DNA of 64,000 bases from Plazaster borealis (lineage: Eukaryota; Echinodermata; Asteroidea; Forcipulatida; Labidiasteridae), in the NCBI GenBank assembly GCA_021014325.1, contig CM037476.1, positions 21,116,827 to 21,180,826 on the forward strand. The letters are read 5' to 3'. The notes beneath the pieces are model-generated. The model saw only the letters and a program-made list of their open reading frames with translations. It searched no databases and had not been told where the DNA came from. The position numbers were made by a program, and so were the translations under genes. Positions 33,229 through 44,200 of this stretch are shown one piece after another; positions within the stretch are counted from its first letter, which is position 1, and each line of letters begins with the position of its first letter.

Positions 33229-33416
33229 ATTTCCCGGCACATGCAATCACACTCCAGCACCACATCTACAATGAGTTCTGCGAGACGTGGGAGAAGCGGG
33301 CATCCGACACCCAACCCTTCATCGATGTCTCTATTGTAATTGTAATGTTTATACTTTCTTTTATGAAATATGAAACAAACTATGAACACATAAAACAACT
33401 GGCAAATGAAGGGTAA
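32547..33416 (+). CDS. Gag-like ORF of a retroelement, left arm
   Basis: 289-codon frame. Residues about 50-225 form a hydrophilic, helix-rich gag-like segment (TSEKWAYLEQRWSDYKAAT, then VECCDEQLRKDLTRTFG). The end of the frame (after about residue 226) is unrelated sequence after the inverted-repeat homology stops, so the zinc-knuckle tail seen in the right-arm copy is missing. The start is uncertain because the frame opens without an obvious promoter or leader. It is a truncated retroelement gene, not a host gene. The family is not pinned down; metazoan LTR elements encode proteins of this sort. Confidence 0.5.
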   Translation: MTWPTATPPEVLFSLINQNGRTAHPINQAPTPEPTLGVAKAEKVKRPVISAARTSEKWAYLEQRWSDYKAATHLTGSEIVFQLVECCDEQLRKDLTRTFGTLTSSDDKQTLLSNIKTLAERQENIMVQRMQLQHMCQDHDELVRAFSAHLRGQAEVCLDILGESKLYMSLEEAVRYVEAKESGKRSASQLIEGGTTTTVSSANSYRSQERGRRRALPTTIGPATSLCNFPAHAITLQHHIYNEFCETWEKRASDTQPFIDVSIVIVMFILSFMKYETNYEHIKQLANEG

Positions 33417-34190
33417 GAGGCAAACAGTGTATAATTAATTTTGAAATTCATATAGCAAATCCTCTACATAGTTCGGTACATTTATATATAAACCACTGAC
33501 ATTGAGTATAGACCTTGAAGAGGGTCTATGCATTGACAGGCGAGAACTCACCAGAACAGTTTGCCACAGCCTGCCATCCTCATTTTGCATACTGCATTTT
33601 GTACGGTGTTCTATAGATGCCATGAAGTGACTTTGTTGTACATAATTATTATATTCTTGCAAAACTTATGCCAATGTTTTAGTCTCAAATAGCCTCTAAA
33701 ATACTAGTCAAACTCCTACTGCCTGGCTTCACCTGCCGATCCCTGTTTTCAACCGTGGGCAGAGGTGTGAAAGGCGAGTTTCTGGCGCCTTAAAACCAGA
33801 TTGCTCCGGTAGGGGTTCGTCAGCCATGAGAGGCAATCCACCTAGGATATGGTACTCTGATTCCAAAGCCAGGCAGGAGGGGCTCGTTAACCTGGGAAGG
33901 CAGCCCTCCTAGGAGAAGTAAACTATGATCTCAAACCACCCGTCTCTGGAGAGGAGTTGCGACCACCCGAGTACTACTATCGCAATTGAAAAGCTTAATC
34001 ATGATCTCAAATCCAATGAATCATATACTTCCAGCGGCCGAAGTCCGCAGGAGCTCAGTGGAGGGGACTCGCGCATGCTAGCCTAGCAAGCTTGATGATG
34101 ACGCTCCCTCAAACCCCATGGTCTCGCGACTGACGGGTGCCGGAGAACCACATACTACTAAGATGTTACAGGAGCTTGTCTCTTGCCACC
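33229..34190. other. Loop of the inverted repeat, 5' part of a LINE
   Basis: Between the arms. From about 33720 it has GC-rich sequence leading without interruption into the endonuclease relic at 34191, so it is probably that LINE's 5' untranslated part. 33229-33710 shows no recognisable content. Confidence 0.45.
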
Positions 34191-34663
34191 ATGAATGTGC
34201 AAACATTTAGGGAGGACAGGAGAGCAAAGGAGCTTGTAGAAAGAATGAGGAGACACGGAGTGGCTGTGTGTGTGATCAAGGAGCACGGGATTGCATGAGG
34301 GAACCAGTGGTTAATACCAACATGATTGAGAGTTACTACCTTGTCACGGCATCGGCTTGGAAAAACGAAGCTCAGGCGGCAACCTGTGGGGTTGGGCTCA
34401 TGCTGAACAGTGAGGCACAGAGTTCACTTATCAGCGTTACCGGGACTTCTGATAGGGTAATCACTGCCTCCTTCAAAAGTAAACCAGTCCTCAAAACCAT
34501 GGTGGCCTACGCACCAACTGTATTAGCACCTGATGAGAAGAAGAGAAAGTTCTATGATGATCTACGATGAGCGGTAGAGGCTGTTCCCCAGCACCACTTC
34601 CTCGCCATCCTTGGTGACTTCAATGCCCAACTGGGTCAGGGAGATGCTCCTTTCACCTTTCAA
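34191..34663 (+). pseudogene. LINE apurinic-endonuclease fragment, broken
   Basis: ATG at 34191 in a good context (CCACC), then MNVQTFREDRRAKELVERM, the usual start of a LINE endonuclease with its catalytic Asn, followed by IKEHGI with the catalytic Glu. A stop follows at once. The match continues in another frame (from about 34268: VVNTNMIESYYLVTAS and VAYAPTV), meets a TGA at 34568-34570, and goes on to LAILGDFNAQLG (metal-binding Asp/Asn). The end is cut by the right arm of the inverted repeat. It is an RTE-like or related LINE; no reverse transcriptase is present. Confidence 0.7.
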
Positions 34664-35448
34664 CGTGGGGTTCAGCAAGAGGCTGATGGTGCTTGCGCAA
34701 CGACTGGCGACAACCGTTTTCAAAGTGGTGTAGGATGCCGCATTTGGTGCACTTGTGGTCGTATGCTGTGCATCTCTTCATGCGTTCCTGTTTACATCGT
34801 CCGTGGCCTGGCTTGCTACAGTGACTGCAGAGCGAGGTCGCGGGTCCGGATAGTAGGTAGAGCTCGCAGTCGTCCCCTCTCCTGGCCCCTGTAGGAGCTG
34901 GCGGAAGACACGATTGTAGTGGTGCCGCCCTCAATGAGGTGACTAGCTGACCTCTTGCCACTCTCCTTTGCTTCCACGTACCTGACTGCCTCCTCCAGTG
35001 ACATATATTGCTTTGATTCACCAAGAATGTCCAAGCATACCTCTGCCTACCTCGGAGTTGGGCAGAGAAGGCCGCACAAGCTCATCATGGTCCTGGCGCA
35101 TGTGCTGGAGTTTCATCCTTGAGACCATGATGTTTCCTGACGCTCGGCGAGCGTCTTGATGTTGCTAAGGAGGGTCTGCTCATCATCACTTGAGGTGAGG
35201 GTACCAAAGGTCCGCGTGAGGTCTTTCCGCAGTAGCTCGTCACAACACTCAACGAGCTGGAAGACTATTTCTGAGCCTGTGAGATGTGTGGCGGCCTTGT
35301 AATCTGACCATTTTTGCTCCAAGTACGCCCATTTTTCACTTGTACCAGCTGCTGATATCACAGGCCGTTTTACCTTCTCAGCTTTGGCCACGCCTAACGG
35401 TGGGTTCCGGTGTAGGTGCTTGGTTGATTGGGTGAGCAGTCCTCCCAT
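34660..35448 (-). pseudogene. Gag-like gene with zinc knuckles, right arm, frameshifted
   Basis: Inverted homologue of 32547-33228, split into frames at 35448-35113, 35034-34816 and 35024-34653. The last part encodes a cysteine cluster with the pattern CSHCSKPGHG, then CTKCGILHHFENGC, typical of nucleocapsid zinc knuckles. This supports the gag assignment. The breaks are in the region around 35035-35115. Confidence 0.55.
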
Positions 35449-36109
35449 TCTGGTTGATCAGGCTGAACAGGACCTCAGGAGGTGTGGCGGTGGGCCATGT
35501 CATAGTCAGGTGCTGGGCATGGGATGGTGCTCATGATGTCATCAAGAAATACAAAAGAAATAACTTAGGTAATAGCTTAGGTTATCTAGTTTCAACCTCC
35601 AGGCAGTGTTGATAAACAAAGATTAATATTTGGTCTCATACCATGCATTAGGTGGTAATTGATTGCTGCACTCTCCAGTTGACTGGTTTGCATTGTACAT
35701 GGGTTTATATTGTACACATCTTTTCAACAGACAGTTAAGTCTCATTTTGATACAGGCGACATGGATTATATGCACATTTTATACTGTATTGCTGACATTT
35801 TCCTTATATTTGACCTTGTATGACCTTTAATGACCGTAAAGTGACCTACGTTTTATGTTATTGTTTTCTCATCTGTATATTTGCATTCCATGCACCACTA
35901 GCTTTAATTTGATACCAAACATGATATGTTTATGTGACAAACTACATTTGTCATAATTATTACATAATTAAAAAAGTGGGCGTGGCTTATGATGTCAATA
36001 AAAAAAATTGCCCAAGGGTGCCAAGTGGGCACCCGCCAGATTCTGAATCTAGACACCCTCAGCTATCATTTTCAGCAATAAAATTGCATATGTACCCTAC
36101 TTCACGGTC
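34831..36109. repeat. Right arm of the 1.28-kb inverted repeat
   Basis: Inverse of 31946-33228. The arms are separated by about 1.6 kb. The differences are single bases and small indels (for example around 35398 and 35605). Confidence 0.85.
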
Positions 36110-36415
36110 ATATCGAAGTGCCACCTGACTACTATGGTGAGATTAACGTGGGAGCAATTTTGTGTGATTTCCGCCACATCACCTTTTCCACCCCAAAAAA
36201 CACATTGGTGGAATGATTACATTTAAAACTAAGAATGTAATAAATAAAATTGAAATGAAATCTGGGAACTTATGAGAAATTAAGAAATAATGCTCAATCT
36301 CCAACCTCCGGCTGGAAATTTGAAATTGCGAATTTTTTTTTACGCGGACTGTGGTGTTACGCAAATCGTGTTGATTGCACTGTTACAAACCGACGCTGGG
36401 TATACCTGTAATAAT
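36110..36415. other. Intergenic stretch
   Basis: No gene seen. Confidence 0.6.
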
Positions 36416-36732
36416 TTAAAGGCACTGAACACGTTTGGTAATTGTCAAAGACCAGAGTGTTCTCACTTGGTGTATCCCAAGTGCATCAAATAACAAGCCT
36501 AAAAACACCCTTGTTGTACAAATTTGTGTGCTTTCAGATAGGAGTAAAAGGTTTCAGGCCTGAAGTCTTTTATTATTTTAGTGAGAAATTACCCCTTTCT
36601 CAAAAACTACGTTACTTCAGAGGGTGTCGTTTCTCACAATGTTTTATAACATCAACAGCTCTCCGTTGCTCGTTACCAAGTAAGTTTTTATGCTAATATA
36701 TATTTAGAGTAATTACCAAACGTGTACATCAG
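36416..36732. mobile_element. TTAA/AGGCA-type MITE, copy C
   Basis: TTAAAGGCACTGAACACGTT at the left. The right end breaks off after CCAAACGTGTAC. The interior matches copies B and D in their shared blocks (AAAACTACGTTACTTCAGAG). Confidence 0.75.
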
Positions 36733-37236
36733 TGCAAGTGCTTTCAAATTTTTTTATTTTTTAATTGATGAAATTTATAAAGCATCACAATACAAGTTCT
36801 TTTAAAAAACAATTGCCACAAAACAACTGTGGCTGCTATTCAAAATGCAAAGAACTCCGGATTCTCGCGAAAGCTTTTACAATCTCGAGGTCAACTTACA
36901 CAGTCAATTGTCACCTAACAACAACAAAACACTTTTGTTTTATTAGCCTGAGTCTGAGCCAAAGCCGTTGTCGTGGTTTCGAAAGCTGTATGATCCCATG
37001 GGAATCTCATTGCGGATTCCCAATCAGTCCAATCGTAAATTTAATTTGTTTTATTCCTTTATCTATTTATTATTATTATTTGTTCAATTTTGTTTCGGGG
37101 GGGGGGGGGTGGGGGTGCAGGCGGATGAAAATAGATATTCTTTGGGACGGCTGCCAGGCGCGCGCGCGTGGCGGGCCTCGCAGTGTGTGGGTAGGCCTAC
37201 TCTTCATGCAAAATGCAAAAAGCAGCCCCCCCCCCA
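36733..37236. other. Intergenic stretch
   Basis: No gene. It contains a poly-G run at about 37099-37108 and a CG-alternating stretch at about 37158-37168. Confidence 0.6.
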
Positions 37237-37392
<156 letters not shown>

Positions 37393-38067
37393 GATAATTA
37401 AATACTTTGAGCACCTGCAATTTCGAGTAAACAATTCTTAACTAAAAAATTGCAAAGATCTGCCGTATGTCAAATTTCTATGTCTTCCGTTCCGCCGTAC
37501 GCACGATGGACTGCCCACTACAGAACGAACTAACAGATTATCTGACACCTTTACAAATTTGCGAACCTAACCTCGTTCTCATTGTGACGTCGATCTCAGT
37601 TTGAATACGAGGTTGCGGGCTGTAACGTTGCTATGGCGACAGACACCACTTGATAATGTGCTACGCCATATTGTGTTCATCCGCGACAACAAAACTCACT
37701 GAGCGCAATTAATCTTCGTTTCTTTCCATTAGTTATTAGTTTTGTCATGTTGAATTGATACTAATTCTCATTAAAGGTACGCATAAACAAACATAAGTGA
37801 TTACTAAATACAATTTATGCATTTTAGATGAGACCTATATTTCGCGGAGTAATATTAGCTCCCCATATTAAATTGATTGGCACGGTCGTCCGTCCCATAG
37901 GGGTGAAATCTAAAGTGTGTAAACTTTAGGTGGAACGTAAACACAAGCTTTAGTGTTTGTGTAAATTTAGCCAATTTGATCGTTATCATTCACCGACAAT
38001 ACCAAATTTAACAATATCCTGCGTGACCGGGGCCGTCTCGGCACCAATCTAGTCCATAGCCGAGAAA
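37393..38067 (+). promoter_or_regulatory. Upstream region and 5' leader of the dynein gene
   Basis: Lies between the microsatellite and the ATG. I see no clear TATA box. The last 80 bases (GC-richer, with GACCGGGGCCGTCTCGGC) are the likely leader. The start of transcription cannot be placed from the sequence. Confidence 0.35.
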
Positions 38068-38203
38068 ATGGAAAACGGTGAGGGAGAAAAAGCTGAAAAT
38101 TCCGGTGCAGATGGGGGTCCCAGCGAGAAGGAGGCGAATAAACCCGACTCGCCGAAACCGGACACCCAAGATGTTGCTCCGCCACTCATAACAACATCAA
38201 AAC
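38068..38203 (+). CDS. DNAH8: Dynein exon 1
   Basis: ATG in a good context (GAAAATGG); 45 codons plus one base. Acidic, Lys- and Pro-rich, predicted disordered ([16 protein letters not shown]). Donor GTGAGT. Confidence 0.75.
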
Positions 38204-41200
38204 GTGAGTGCACCACTAATAATTATTCCATGTTATTGCAACCTAACAAGATTATAAGTTAGACTAGACGCCCAACATGCCCGTCGGAGTGACACAATCG
38301 GGTTAAATCAATCAGACAGTAACAAAGCAATCCCCTCGGCCTCAGCAGGCAGTTTGTTTGGTTTTGCGACCCAAATCTTTACAATACAAGTCATTTCCTC
38401 TCCTCCTATGCCTGCCTACATTATATTTACATGTAGGCCTATGTTACTCCACACAAAATTGTTTGGAATTTATAAGATTGCAATGCATGACCCTTTGATA
38501 AGCTATGATAGTATGATCAAGGGGCCTACTGACTCGAAGCCCAAGTCCCTCTGGAATCCTTCACTTTGCAATTGGAATCTGGATATAGAAATGAATTTAG
38601 AAGGAATTTTGACTGTAAATTTGTTATGGAATGAACAACCTTTACGTAAGACTAGCTAGAGAAAGACTGATATGACTGAACTACACTTTTTTGATGGTTA
38701 ATAAAATAAGTGTTAACAAAGTCCGTGTTTACCTTACTCACTTCATCTCTGATACTAACCTTCACATCACTAATGTTAAAACTGTTTGGAAATTGTCACA
38801 TATTTAATATTAATAAGTTTAACAGAGATGACCATGAATGATGATGTTCCGTCCCTACTTAACAATCACCCCAACTATTGGGACCGGTCCAACTTTTACA
38901 GTTGATGCACGCCAACTATAGTTGAAATTCAACTTGAATAGCTCTAAAACTAAAAGAAGGGTAGCCTCCGCGATACAAACGTGATCGCTCGTGCGTGGAC
39001 TGCTGTGTGACTTACAAATACAAGTAACAACGGGGCTTGTAAATGATAACGCTGTAATTATCGTGACAAAACTTGTGAAAAACTTGAGAAGAATCCATAG
39101 ACTTAACTACCCGCCCGGCCCAATGCTGCCGGCCGTCCATTAGAACCTAATCAACTATACTGCAATCATGGAGGAAGAACCAGGCTGCAATATATACTTT
39201 GCAAACGTGACAGCCAGTGGGGATGGGAGGGTGGTGGGGAGATATGGGGAGACTGTGGCTCCGATGTACCCTGTATTTACTGCGATACTGCGATCCCAAC
39301 TATAGTTGGGGCGCCCCAACTGTAGTGTACCACTCAAGTTGGGACCAGTCCCAACTGTAGTTGGGGTGATTGTCAAGTTGGGGCGGAACAGTGACATGGG
39401 ATTAGTTATTGTTGTGACAATTTTCCGACACCCGTTTCCCGATATTTCATGACCCCGAGGCCTATGCTGCAATTGCTCAACTTTAGCACCACTACACATG
39501 TACGTGCGGAAAAGGATTTTTGACATCTGGTGAATCCTTGGACCTTAGCCCATAGCCACACACTGCACAGCTAACCCATTCACTCACTGCATGTTGTGTA
39601 GCTTGTATCGTTTGGCAATTGGGGCGCATCTCCTGTCCTTATTTGTCCTACGGGTGGGTTAGCGATTTTAATTGCAAGATGGACTACATGACCCCTGGGA
39701 ATGATTCATCATGGTTGTGTCATGGTTACAAAGTTTTGACTGAGGGGTACATCAAAATAAACCATGCTTTGGTCTGTCAAAAATCTGGTATGCATCATGC
39801 AGGGTTCTGCCCACGGTGGTCGGTGCCGGAAAACTCGCCCGGCACTCAGGATTCCCCGACCACCACTAGCAGAATTTTTTCGTTTTCCGACCACCTCACA
39901 TTTTCCTTTCGTTTTTTGTCCATTTCCTTCAAAATATTTTGAACATCGTGTAAAAAAAAATTATTTACCAGTAAAAAGCTTCATCCAAAGTTTCGAGTAG
40001 CCTACTTCTTTGGTTTGAGTCTATTTTAATGATCCAGGATCGAGCATCCCTCCCGCCTGTACGATGTACATTATATCCAACGACTCGCATTGATTTCGCA
40101 ATGGTTTCCAGTCACGCTGATTATAGCTTTACGCTTGGAAAAACATGATACCAGTTTCATCACAGTGCGTACCCTATTCTATAGCGTTTAATACAATGGA
40201 AAATGAACTGCAGAGTAAGCACCATGCTATAGATGCTGTAAATTGTTTTCCCATGGCGGTAAAGGCGTGCGCGCACTATGGAGGCCTACATTCAAGGCAC
40301 AGCTGCAGGGCGCACGTGTGTAACCACTTCGTGCACAATCGAAAGGAAATTGACTTGATCGTACTTGGAAAAAGTATGCATGCTAGGGTCAGGACGTGTC
40401 GTGCTTGTGCTCGTGAGAAGTGCCTCCTTTTTCATCTTTCTTAGCTTCAGCCGTCATTTACACATGGTTCATTAGTGACATTTAAGCCTTGTCATCATCC
40501 CTGGCTGTTTTTGTCTCCGCAGTGTTTCATTTTTTTAGACAAATTTGAGACTCAATTTCGCTACCAGTTTCATCACTTGATCATGCATGGTTATGGTGCA
40601 TAACACTATATACAGCACATGGTGCACAGTCTGCTGCCCTCACAGTTTTCAGAAGAAGTGGGGTTTGTGCATCAACATTCAACAAGCCTCCTGTTGTGTG
40701 GACCTGACTAATTTCACTCCAGGGCTCCGGTGAGAGCGTCTTTATTATCATTTGCATTATTATTATTTCTTCTTGACTTTATTTTGTCAGACTAAGTCTT
40801 GGGCAGGCCACGCCCTCTTATATTTGTTGGCCATGATGTCACCTATGCCCAAGGCCCTGTGCATGTTTCTTTGCCTTACCTTTGTCAGCATTGTTTACAA
40901 ATCTCAGCTTGAATATAAATTTATTCAAGAGCACTCCACAGCCTACTACAGTATAGCCCTCCCTAAAGTCACTCCTCATGAAAATCTTAAAGATGGGATC
41001 ATCGTCGTGGCTCTTTCAAGGAAACTCGGCTCCGTCTCCAGTCTTAGAGATGAGAAAAAACACACTATTTTGTACCTTAGTTTACTACTGTTAGTTAACT
41101 CTTCTGATGTTGAACTGAATCCTGGTCCACGGACCCCGAAATACCCATGCCAAATTTGCAGCTGTGCTGTAACATGGAAGCAACGGGGGGTTGCTTGTGA

Positions 41201-44200
41201 CGATTGTCAACAATGGTACCATGCTGACTGCATGCATATGTCCACTCCAGTCTACATGTCGCTTAACAATGTCTCTTGGCACTGTGTGAACTGTGGCATG
41301 CCAAATTTTTCAACAAGCTTGTTCGAGTCATTCGTTGTTGATACTGAGAACTCATTTTCCCATCTAGATAGTGATAGTAACGTTTCAGCCACCACCGATA
41401 CTTCTGTCTGTAGCGAAAGTTTAAGTCCTGGACCTCCATTGTTGTGTTCATCACCAGTAAATAAATCCCACACTCATAGCGATAAGCCTGGAAACAATAT
41501 GAGAGTTTTAACTGTTAACTTCCAAAGTGCAAAGAACAAGCAGGAAGAAATAGCCAATTTGATTGATTCCGCTGATCCTACCATCATCATTGGTACGGAA
41601 ACTTGGCTGAACAGCAGTATCCATAACACAGAAATATTCCCTTCAGCTTATGACGTCACACGCAAGGACCGCAGTGACGGTTATGGTGGAGTTCTTCTTG
41701 CCATCAAAAAGGACTTTATCTACGACCGTGTGGAAATTGATTCTAGTGCTGAATGTGTCTTTGCAAAGTTCACCATGGCCAAAGACAAGACCCTCATTAT
41801 AGGCAGCATGTATCGACCAACCAACAATGATGTCCAGTATATGGAAACATTGTGCTCATGTGCTGAAGGAATAGCACGCAAGTTCAAGAACGCAGTGTTG
41901 TGGTTCGCTGGAGATCTGAATCTACCTGATATCAATTGGGAGAGCTCGACAATTGATGGCAGACAATATCCCAAACAGTTGAATGAGCGCTTCCTTGAAT
42001 TTCTTCAAAACTGTGGCTTACAACAGATGGTCACCTTTCCAACTAGAGGTGAAAACACATTGGACTTGTTTCTCACTATCGTCCTTCCTTGGTGATTAAG
42101 TGTACTCCCCTTCCAGCAATTGGAGATCATGAAATTGTTTTCACTGATTCGGGTATCACACCCCAAAGGTGCAAGCCAGTGAAGCGTAAAATTCATCTAT
42201 GGAAAAGAGCCAGTACGGAGAGCATGAAGGAGGAATGCTGCAAGTTCCAGAAAGAATTTGTTGATAAGTACGATGTTACCAGTCCAATTTCCCAGATGTG
42301 GTTTGACATCAAGTCAGCATTGCTTACCATCCTGGATAACGGTGTTCCTTCTAAAATGTCATCAACAAGGTTCAATCAACCCTGGATCACAACCTCACTG
42401 CGACGTTTAACCCGACGTAAAAAGCGGAGTTTTACCAAAGCCAGGAAGACCAAAAAGCCAAAGGATTTCCAGCGCTACCAACACTTAAAGAAGGCTACAA
42501 GGTCTGCCTGTAAACATGCGTACAGTGAGTACCTCAACAACATCATCAGCCCTGAGTCGACAACTAACCCCAAACGATTCTGGGGTTTCATCAAAAGCAA
42601 AAAATGTGACAATTCTGGTGTCTCTCCGCTTAAGGCAAGAAACGGAGTGAAGTACTCGGACAGTTCGACAAAAGCAAATATACTGAATGAACAGTTCTCC
42701 TCAGTTTTCAACAAGGACGAGGACAAGGCAACCATAAAAAACAAAGGTCCAAGTCCATTTCCCTCCATGGGTTCTTTTACTGTGTCATCCGAAGGAGTTA
42801 AAAAGTTACTTGATGGTCTTAACATCCATAAAGCAGCTGGTCCAGATGGTATACCATCCAGGGTATTGAAGGAGTTGTCAAATGAACTTGCTCCAGTTCT
42901 TGCTTTATTCTTCAAAGCTTCTATCAATCAAGGTGTCATACCGGAGGAATGGAAGGAAGCCAACGTCACCCCATCTTCAAAAAGGGAGAGAGAAATAAGC
43001 CAGAGAACTACAGACCTGTGTCACTGACTTCCATAACCTGTAAGTTGCTGGAGCATGTGTTATGCAGCCAGATCCTGAACCACTGCGACAGAAACCACAT
43101 TCTCACCAATGCTCAGTTTGGATTTAGGAAACGGCGCTCATGTGAAACACAACTACTGTTGACCATCCAAGATCTTGCTAGTTCCATTGATGCCAAAGGT
43201 CAAATAAATGTCATCTTATTAGATTTTTCAAAAGCCTTTGACAAGGTGTCGCATCAAAGGTTGCTATACAAGCTCAATTACTATGGAATTGATGGCAACA
43301 TAAGTCAGTGGGTCAGCAATTTCCTAGTAAACCGCACTCAACAAGTCACCTTAGATGGAGCTACTTCAATCCCTGCACCAGTTCTATCTGGAGTGCCACA
43401 AGGAAGTGTTCTTGGACCATTACTGTTCCTGCTGTTTATAAATGACCTTCCTGACTGCATCTCACAGGGCACAACAGCCAGATTATTTGCAGATGACTGT
43501 ATCCTGTATCGTAACATCAAGACAGAGGAAGATGCATCTATACTGCAGCAGGACCTAGACCACCTACAGCAATGGGAGAGTGATTGGAAAATGGAGTTCC
43601 ACCCGAAGAAGTGCCAGGTTATCCATGTCACCAACAAAAGGAAGCTCATCAAGCAAACTTACACAATTCACAACCACACTCTGGAAGAAGTCGACTCTGC
43701 AAAATATCTTGGGGTTAACATTCACAAAACCCTAAGCTGGAATAATCACATCAACAGCATCACCAACAAAGCAAATTCCATAAGGGCTTTTCTGCAGCGC
43801 AACATACATCAGTGTCCCAGGAAAACAAAGGAGCTGTGCTACAAGACCCTAGTGCGCCCTATTGTAGAGTACTCCAGCATCATATGGGACCCCCAGACAG
43901 CTAGCTACACCCAAAAGTTAGAAATGGTGCAGCGACGCTATGCACGCTTTGTGCTTGGAGACTACAGAACAACAAGTAGTGTAACTGCCATGATCAGCCA
44001 ACTTCAGTGGACCACACTTCAAGAACGACGTGCACAGGCCAAGGCAGTTATGATGTACAGGATTGTGAACAACCTGGTTGACGTCCCACACACATTTCTG
44101 GCACCATGCACCGTTTCTCTGAGGGGTCATTCTTACAAATACATGATACCACTCACCAGGACAGGGGTCTACCAACAGTCATTCTTTCCCAATAGCATTA

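Noticed and set aside
39155..39526. 123-codon minus-strand ORF
   Set aside because: Crosses the palindromic arms of the foldback MITE and has no domain.
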